Shown here: piece by piece, positions 6,842 to 10,059 of the stretch
Layout of the letters: each line of letters opens with the position of its first letter
Position numbering within the stretch: position 1 is the stretch's first letter
Source of the DNA: an uncultured Bacilli bacterium
Lineage (GTDB): Bacteria > Bacillota_I > Bacilli_A > RF39 > UBA660
Assembly (NCBI GenBank): GCA_947628685.1
Contig: CANRAT010000050.1
Coordinates: 1 to 10,059 of the forward strand
DNA: 10,059 bases
Reading direction: 5' to 3'
Translations under genes and position numbers: made by a program
The notes under the pieces: generated by a model
Seen by the model: only the letters and a program-made list of their open reading frames with translations
The model's database searches: none
What the model was told of the DNA's origin: nothing

Positions 6842-8263
6842 TCATGGCTTCATTTTCTTTTTCGCATATCCTGTATTAGCCATATCCACCCAAGAATCTC
6901 TATATCCATAAGATAAGTCATCAACTATAGGTACTACTCTATCATTATTTTTTAAAATATAATTAAGTGGTACTATCTCACCATTTACTTTAGCGCCTAC
7001 AAGTATCTTTTCTATATCTAAGTAACATGCTAAATCTATTATGTTAGAACCCTTAGGTATTCCTTTTTTATTACCATCACTTGACATATATACATATATA
7101 ATATCTTTAAATAATTCATTTTTTACTTGATTTACAAACTCCTCATTATCTTTAAACATTATATTTATTTCAGATAATGATTTAAAAAATTGAAATTTAT
7201 TTTTTAAATCTTCCTGCATTTTACTTCTTGCAAATCCTTTATTTATATCCCAATATGCAGTAAGTCCAAATGATGCTATTTTATCCATATCAAATGTCCT
7301 TATTTGCGTTTGAATAAGTCTATCATTTGGTCCAAATACTGTTGTATGGAGGGATCTATATAAATTAGTTTTAGGTGAACATATATAATCTTTAAATTTA
7401 TCATTTACAGGATGGTATTTAGAATGTATTAATCCGAGTGTTATATAACAATTCTTTATCTCATCTACCATTATTTTAAGAGATAATAAATCGTGTATAT
7501 CAGAAAGTTTATAACCTTCGTGTATTTTTTTATATATTCCATATATATTCTTAGTTCTAACTTTTATTTCGTGTGATATTTCATTATTATTAAGTATTTC
7601 TTCTATATTAGATAATACTTCATTTAAACAAGCATTACTATCTACATTTAGTTTATTCATCATACTTTCTAATTTTTTATATTCATCAGGATATAAATAC
7701 CTAAGAGATAAATCCTCAAGTTCACTTTTTATTCTATATGCTCCTATTAGATATGCTAGTGGCGAGAATATATCTAATGTCTCTAGTGCATTTTCTTTTT
7801 GTTTATATTCACTTTTATATGATAGTGTTCGCATATTATGAAGCCTATCAGCAAGTTTTATAATTATTATTCTAACATCATCAGTAATACTTAATATAAT
7901 TTTTCTTGTATTAGCCAAACTCTGTTCTACTTTAGATGAAAAATTCATCTTACTTATTTTAGTTACTCCATCTACCAGGTTTGCTACATCTTTGTTAAAA
8001 AGATCTGCTATTTCTTCTTTAGTTGCCTTTGTATCCTCTAGTGTATCGTGCATGAGTGCCGCACATATAGTATCTTGGTCTGCATGCATTTCAGATAATA
8101 TATAGGCTACATTAAGTGGATGTGATATATAAGGTTCTCCACTTTGCCTTACCTGACCTTTATGCATACTATCTGCATAATCATAAGCCTTTTTTATAAT
8201 GTCTAAACTATCAGGATTATAAGATTTAATATTGTTTAATAAATCATCAAGTACTATATTCAT
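6842..8263 (-). CDS. Short RelA/SpoT homologue (HD-synthetase-TGS), probably a (p)ppGpp hydrolase
   Basis: The start is ATG at 8263 (473 residues), because GGAGGTG lies seven bases upstream; an ATG at 8284 is upstream of that site. The HD hydrolase domain is intact in the 473-residue numbering: RQSGEPYISHP with His48, MHDTLEDT with His72-Asp73 and Glu76-Asp77, and KLADRLHNMRTL with Asp139 and Asn143. The synthetase domain is recognisable (RTK at 236-238, HDLLSLK with Asp258, SLHTTVFGP) but degenerate. The usual ExQIRT reads QTQIRT, placing Gln318 at the catalytic Glu, and the usual MHxxAExGxAAHW reads MDKIASFGLTAYW, losing both His and the Glu. A TGS domain follows (about 387-447). The protein then ends, so the helical, zinc-finger and ACT regions of full-length Rel (about 730 residues) are missing. 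It is first in the five-gene operon, behind a leader ORF and terminator. Confidence 0.88.
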   Translation of the reverse strand: MNIVLDDLLNNIKSYNPDSLDIIKKAYDYADSMHKGQVRQSGEPYISHPLNVAYILSEMHADQDTICAALMHDTLEDTKATKEEIADLFNKDVANLVDGVTKISKMNFSSKVEQSLANTRKIILSITDDVRIIIIKLADRLHNMRTLSYKSEYKQKENALETLDIFSPLAYLIGAYRIKSELEDLSLRYLYPDEYKKLESMMNKLNVDSNACLNEVLSNIEEILNNNEISHEIKVRTKNIYGIYKKIHEGYKLSDIHDLLSLKIMVDEIKNCYITLGLIHSKYHPVNDKFKDYICSPKTNLYRSLHTTVFGPNDRLIQTQIRTFDMDKIASFGLTAYWDINKGFARSKMQEDLKNKFQFFKSLSEINIMFKDNEEFVNQVKNELFKDIIYVYMSSDGNKKGIPKGSNIIDLACYLDIEKILVGAKVNGEIVPLNYILKNNDRVVPIVDDLSYGYRDSWVDMANTGYAKKKMKP

Positions 8264-8275
8264 GATACACCTCCA
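8264..8275 (-). promoter_or_regulatory. Ribosome binding site of the Rel-like gene
   Basis: The minus strand reads GGAGGTGTATC directly before the ATG at 8263. It is a near-perfect Shine-Dalgarno at seven bases, and it rules out the longer 8284 start, whose ATG would precede it. Confidence 0.85.
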
Positions 8276-8282
8276 ATATATC

Positions 8283-8337
8283 AAAAAAACCAGAAGAGAA
8301 TTTTAGTCAGTACGACCTCATTTTCTCATTCTGGTTT
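8283..8337 (-). terminator. Intrinsic terminator/attenuator between the Cys-rich ORF and the Rel-like gene
   Basis: On the minus strand AAACCAGAA (8337-8329) pairs with TTCTGGTTT (8295-8287). GAGAA (8327-8323) pairs with TTCTC (8300-8296) after a single bulged T. The apical part can form a small GTC/GAC hairpin. Seven T residues (8289-8283) follow the GG. The 5' arm contains the last three codons and the stop of the upstream 33-codon ORF, so a ribosome finishing that ORF would occupy it. The terminator sits inside the operon leader, before the Rel-like ribosome binding site. It must be read through for the operon to be expressed. Confidence 0.85.
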
Positions 8338-8427
8338 ATTTTTGCAAGATAAAGGAGTGCATATGCATAGGCATATCACATTAGAATTAGATTTAATAAA
8401 TGATTTTTTCAAGTTCAATCTATTCAT
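8326..8427 (-). CDS. 33-residue Cys-rich leader peptide or small peptide gene
   Basis: This small ORF starts with ATG at 8427, six bases after an excellent AGGGAGG (8440-8434) and about 30 bases after the predicted transcription start. The N-terminal half is basic and polar (MNRLNLKKSFIKSNSN). The C-terminal half carries four cysteines in VICLCICTPLSC (residues 17-28), then KNKPE. All four Cys codons are TGC. It has no signal peptide or membrane segment. Its final codons and TGA lie in the 5' arm of an intrinsic terminator, and the first three Cys codons lie in a hairpin (8357-8379). Two readings fit: a cysteine-sensing leader peptide controlling read-through into the operon, or a precursor peptide modified by the SPASM enzyme encoded two genes downstream. 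Translation is well supported; which role is open. Confidence 0.72.
   Translation of the reverse strand: MNRLNLKKSFIKSNSNVICLCICTPLSCKNKPE
8357..8379 (-). repeat. Leader hairpin built on a tandem TATGC repeat
   Basis: On the minus strand ATATGC and GCATAT pair around a CTAT loop, extended by GTG/CAC with one bulged base, giving about nine base pairs. The same stretch is three near-identical hexamers, ATATGC CTATGC ATATGC, which encode Ile-Cys-Leu-Cys-Ile-Cys in the small ORF. Ribosomes reading the Cys codons would melt this hairpin. Confidence 0.6.
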
Positions 8428-8433
8428 AATATT

Positions 8434-8440
8434 CCTCCCT
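8434..8440 (-). promoter_or_regulatory. Ribosome binding site of the Cys-rich small ORF
   Basis: The minus strand reads AGGGAGG six bases before ATG at 8427. This is one of the best Shine-Dalgarno matches in the window and the main evidence that the 33-codon ORF is translated. Confidence 0.8.
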
Positions 8441-8465
8441 CATCCAAGATAAAATATTACAATAA

Positions 8466-8494
8466 ATCTTACTCTCATTTTCTTGCTTTGTCAA
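8466..8494 (-). promoter_or_regulatory. Promoter of the Cys-ORF/Rel/radical SAM operon
   Basis: The minus strand has a perfect TTGACA (8494-8489), a 17-base spacer and TAAGAT (8471-8466), a four-of-six -10. Transcription would start near 8459. The leader before the Rel-like gene would be about 195 bases, holding the small ORF, a hairpin and a terminator. I see no other good promoter before the downstream operon genes. Confidence 0.75.
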
Positions 8495-8523
8495 TACTTT
8501 TTTACCAAATTTTTACAATTTTT

Positions 8524-8673
8524 TCAAAAAATAATAAATTCATATAAAAAATATCTAAATTGTAGTAATTTTTCAAGAAAAGCAGCAACACCATCTTCAT
8601 CATTTGATAGTATTACATAATCTACTTTATCTTTTTTTATTTATCATTCACTATGTTTAACACAAAAACCATT
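8524..8673 (-). pseudogene. Decayed C-terminal fragment of a Cof-type HAD hydrolase
   Basis: One minus-strand frame reads NGFCVKHSE, two consecutive stops (TGA TAA), then KVDYVILSNDEDGVAAFLEK. The last stretch is the classic C-terminal signature of HAD-IIB (Cof-type) sugar-phosphate phosphatases, where it follows a GxxV...N segment. The frame continues through LLQF and about ten more residues to TGA at 8526-8524. No start codon, ribosome site or N-terminal catalytic DxDxT region is present, and the divergent maf promoter and gene begin immediately beyond. It is a relic about 50 codons long. Confidence 0.7.
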
Positions 8674-8676
8674 TAT

Positions 8677-8705
8677 TTGATTTAAAAATAAATTTAATAT
8701 ATAAT
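8677..8705 (+). promoter_or_regulatory. Promoter of the Maf-family gene
   Basis: TTGATT (8677-8682), 17-base spacer, then consensus TATAAT (8700-8705). The predicted start near 8712 leaves only about ten bases before the ATG at 8723. The weak ribosome site GGTGAT (8713-8718) is therefore almost at the mRNA 5' end. Confidence 0.8.
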
Positions 8706-8722
8706 TTATTACGGTGATATAA

Positions 8723-9316
8723 ATGAAATTAACTTTAGCAAGTACATCAAAATTTAAAAGTGACATTATGAATACGGTAAAATTAAATCATTTTCTTATA
8801 GAAAGTGATTTTGAAGAGATTTCATCTAACTTTGATGATGTATATAAATATGTAGAAGATCTAGCGTTAGGTAAGGCTATGAGTGTTTTAAATAAAGTTG
8901 ATAGTGGTATTATACTTGGACTTGATACTGTTGTATATGTAGATGGAAAAATTTTAGAAAAACCAAAAGATTTAGATGAAGTAAGAGAGTTTTTAAGACT
9001 TTGTTCAAATAATACTACTTCTGTTATAACTGGTATTGCCATGATAAATAAAGATACTAATAAAATTATTAAAGATACTGCAAAAACAGAAGTAACACTT
9101 AGAAATTTAAGTGATAAAGATATCGAGTATTATATAGAAAATGAACCAGATAAAATGTATGTATCAGGTTTTGTAATTGAAACTGTCATATCTAACTTCA
9201 TAGAAAAAATAAATGGAAGTTATTATAATATACTAGGTATTCCTGTTGAAACTATATATAAGCATTTAGAAGATCTTAATATACATTTATATGATTTAGA
9301 AAAAGATAAGAACTAA
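8723..9316 (+). CDS. maf: Maf/YhdE-family nucleoside triphosphate pyrophosphatase (divergent)
   Basis: Maf proteins hydrolyse non-canonical or methylated nucleoside triphosphates to monophosphates and are linked to septum control. The 197-residue protein shows LASTSKFK at 5-12 (family LASxSPRR), SDFEE at 28-32, LALGKA at 47-52, LDTVVYVDGKILEKP at 67-81 with catalytic-type Asp68 and Lys80, SVITG at 100-104, and INGSYYNILGIP at 163-174. The usual SxRR arginines are replaced by Lys and Phe, and the usual SGxxHxVxTG reads CSNNTTSVITG, so nucleotide preference may differ from standard YhdE/Maf enzymes. It is transcribed alone on the plus strand from its own promoter and ends in a hairpin. Length matches the family. 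Confidence 0.87.
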   Translation: MKLTLASTSKFKSDIMNTVKLNHFLIESDFEEISSNFDDVYKYVEDLALGKAMSVLNKVDSGIILGLDTVVYVDGKILEKPKDLDEVREFLRLCSNNTTSVITGIAMINKDTNKIIKDTAKTEVTLRNLSDKDIEYYIENEPDKMYVSGFVIETVISNFIEKINGSYYNILGIPVETIYKHLEDLNIHLYDLEKDKN

Positions 9317-9328
9317 CTCTTATCTTTT
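9301..9328 (+). terminator. Terminator hairpin at the end of the Maf gene
   Basis: AAAAGATAAG (9301-9310) and CTTATCTTTT (9319-9328) form a perfect ten-base-pair stem with an eight-base loop. The 5' arm lies in the last codons of the gene. The stem is AT-rich and followed by AACTTTATTATA, so it is a weak terminator. Being symmetric, it could also act on convergent transcripts from the Nudix gene. Confidence 0.6.
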
Positions 9329-9390
9329 AACTTTATTATATAACTTGTACTTGTTTTATTTTTTATAATTTTAGTAGTACTAACTTAAAA

Positions 9391-9834
9391 TCATTCATCT
9401 AACTTATATCCTAATTTTTCAAGTTCTAATATTGCTATACTTGATAGATTACTCTTTTTAAGATTTTTTATTTCATAGAATTTAGCTCCCATAGAATCAT
9501 CATTCTTTTCTGTAATTTCGATATTTTCTTTTATTTCATCTTCATAATCCATTATTTTATAAAATATACCTAGATGATGAACAGTTTCTTTAACACCTTC
9601 ATGATCATATTTAACAGTTACAGAATTTGCATCAAATAATTCATATTTTGTAACACTCACTCCCACTTCTTCTTTTATTTCTCTAATTAATGCTTCATTT
9701 GGTCTTTCACCGAATTCTATAGTCCCACCAGGTAGGTCTAACTTACCTGTATAAGGACCACCTACTTTTTTAATTAACACTATTTGTTCATTTTTTATTA
9801 TTAGTCCATAAGACCCTATATGTCTACTATTCAT
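9391..9834 (-). CDS. Nudix (MutT-like) hydrolase
   Basis: Nudix enzymes cleave nucleoside diphosphates linked to another moiety, using divalent metal held by the Nudix box. The 147-residue protein has a perfect box, GX5EX7REUXEEXGU: Gly37, Glu43, Arg51-Glu52, Glu55-Glu56, Gly58 and Val59, within a domain of typical length. GPYTGKLDLPGGTIEFG (26-42) is the usual lead-in. Substrate cannot be read from sequence; oxidised or damaged nucleotides, nucleotide sugars and NADH are all used by the family. AGGGAG lies ten bases before the ATG, inside the end of the ABC permease gene that stops six bases upstream, so the two are probably cotranscribed. It converges on the Maf gene. Confidence 0.92.
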   Translation of the reverse strand: MNSRHIGSYGLIIKNEQIVLIKKVGGPYTGKLDLPGGTIEFGERPNEALIREIKEEVGVSVTKYELFDANSVTVKYDHEGVKETVHHLGIFYKIMDYEDEIKENIEITEKNDDSMGAKFYEIKNLKKSNLSSIAILELEKLGYKLDE

Positions 9835-9840
9835 AAATAA

Positions 9841-10059
9841 TCAACTCCCTACACTTGTATATCTTTTCATTCCTATATAAAATACCATTATTGAAGGTAT
9901 TAAATAAATAATCGTGATTAATGGAGAAAAGATAAGCAATTTATTAGTTTCCCTTCCCATTATAAATAATAAAGGATAATAGTTTACAAATCCAAAAGGA
10001 ATTATAAATGTAAAAAACATAACAAATCCTTTTTTAAATATTCCAATTGGATACTGTGC
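9841..10059 (-). CDS. ABC-2 family permease, C-terminal part (5' end outside window)
   Basis: The minus-strand frame from the right edge to TGA at 9843-9841 is open for 72 codons with no internal stop. It reads YPIGIFKKGF, then a hydrophobic segment FVMFFTFIIPFGFVNYYPLL, a short polar turn MGRETNKL, a second hydrophobic segment, and the tail GMKRYTSVGS. IPFGFVNYYP and a terminal GxxxYxxxG are typical of the C-terminus of ABC2_membrane_6 (DUF990-type) transporter permeases, which pair with an ATPase and a second permease, usually encoded just upstream. These complexes export unidentified substrates, drugs or lipids. The N-terminal part and start are beyond position 10059. Confidence 0.85.
   Translation of the reverse strand, partial: AQYPIGIFKKGFVMFFTFIIPFGFVNYYPLLFIMGRETNKLLIFSPLITIIYLIPSIMVFYIGMKRYTSVGS

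Noticed and set aside
8264..8284. ATG at 8284 as the Rel-like start
   Set aside because: It lies upstream of the strong GGAGGTG site and partly in the terminator T-run; ATG at 8263 is correctly spaced.
8283..8337. Hairpin as simply the terminator of an upstream housekeeping gene
   Set aside because: No intact minus-strand gene ends there except the small ORF; the upstream HAD frame is a relic and a promoter lies between.
8788..9042. Minus-strand ORF inside the Maf gene
   Set aside because: Antisense shadow of Maf motifs with no ribosome site.

Overview
The window is visibly AT-rich DNA with Shine-Dalgarno sites, TTGACA/TATAAT-type promoters, a T-box leader and TGG-coded Trp. Together these point to a low-GC Firmicute, most likely a clostridial-type gut anaerobe using the standard bacterial code. 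No phage, IS or CRISPR feature was seen.

Layout, left to right. (1) 1-215, minus: a T-box leader with its promoter, serving a gene beyond the left edge. (2) 371-1765, minus: a bacterial-type prolyl-tRNA synthetase lacking the usual INS editing insertion, with its own strong promoter. (3) 1835-2080, minus: a small decayed gene. (4) 2128-8263, minus: a tightly packed five-gene operon. In transcription order it encodes a short Rel-like (p)ppGpp enzyme, a radical SAM/SPASM protein, a histidine phosphatase fused to an APH-like kinase, a radical SAM protein with a cobalamin-binding-like N-terminus, and a tyrosine-phosphatase-family enzyme. It is preceded by a consensus promoter (8466-8494), an unlisted 33-codon Cys-rich ORF (8326-8427) with an excellent ribosome binding site, and a strong intrinsic terminator that overlaps the end of that small ORF. 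(5) 8524-8673, minus: the decayed C-terminus of a HAD hydrolase. (6) 8723-9316, plus: a divergent Maf nucleotide pyrophosphatase with its own promoter and terminator. (7) 9391-10059, minus: a Nudix hydrolase following the 3' end of an ABC-2 permease gene.

The accessory centre is the operon. Two radical SAM enzymes, a phosphatase-kinase fusion and a second phosphatase, behind a Cys-rich small ORF with a conditional-looking terminator, could be a peptide-modification (RiPP-like) or small-molecule phosphorylation pathway. Alternatively, the small ORF may be a cysteine-sensing attenuator for the operon. The Rel-like enzyme looks hydrolase-competent, but its synthetase has a Gln at the catalytic Glu position and lost His residues. 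These functional links are inference from gene order and motifs, not demonstrated. Decayed genes flank the operon on both sides, consistent with an unstable, remodelled locus.
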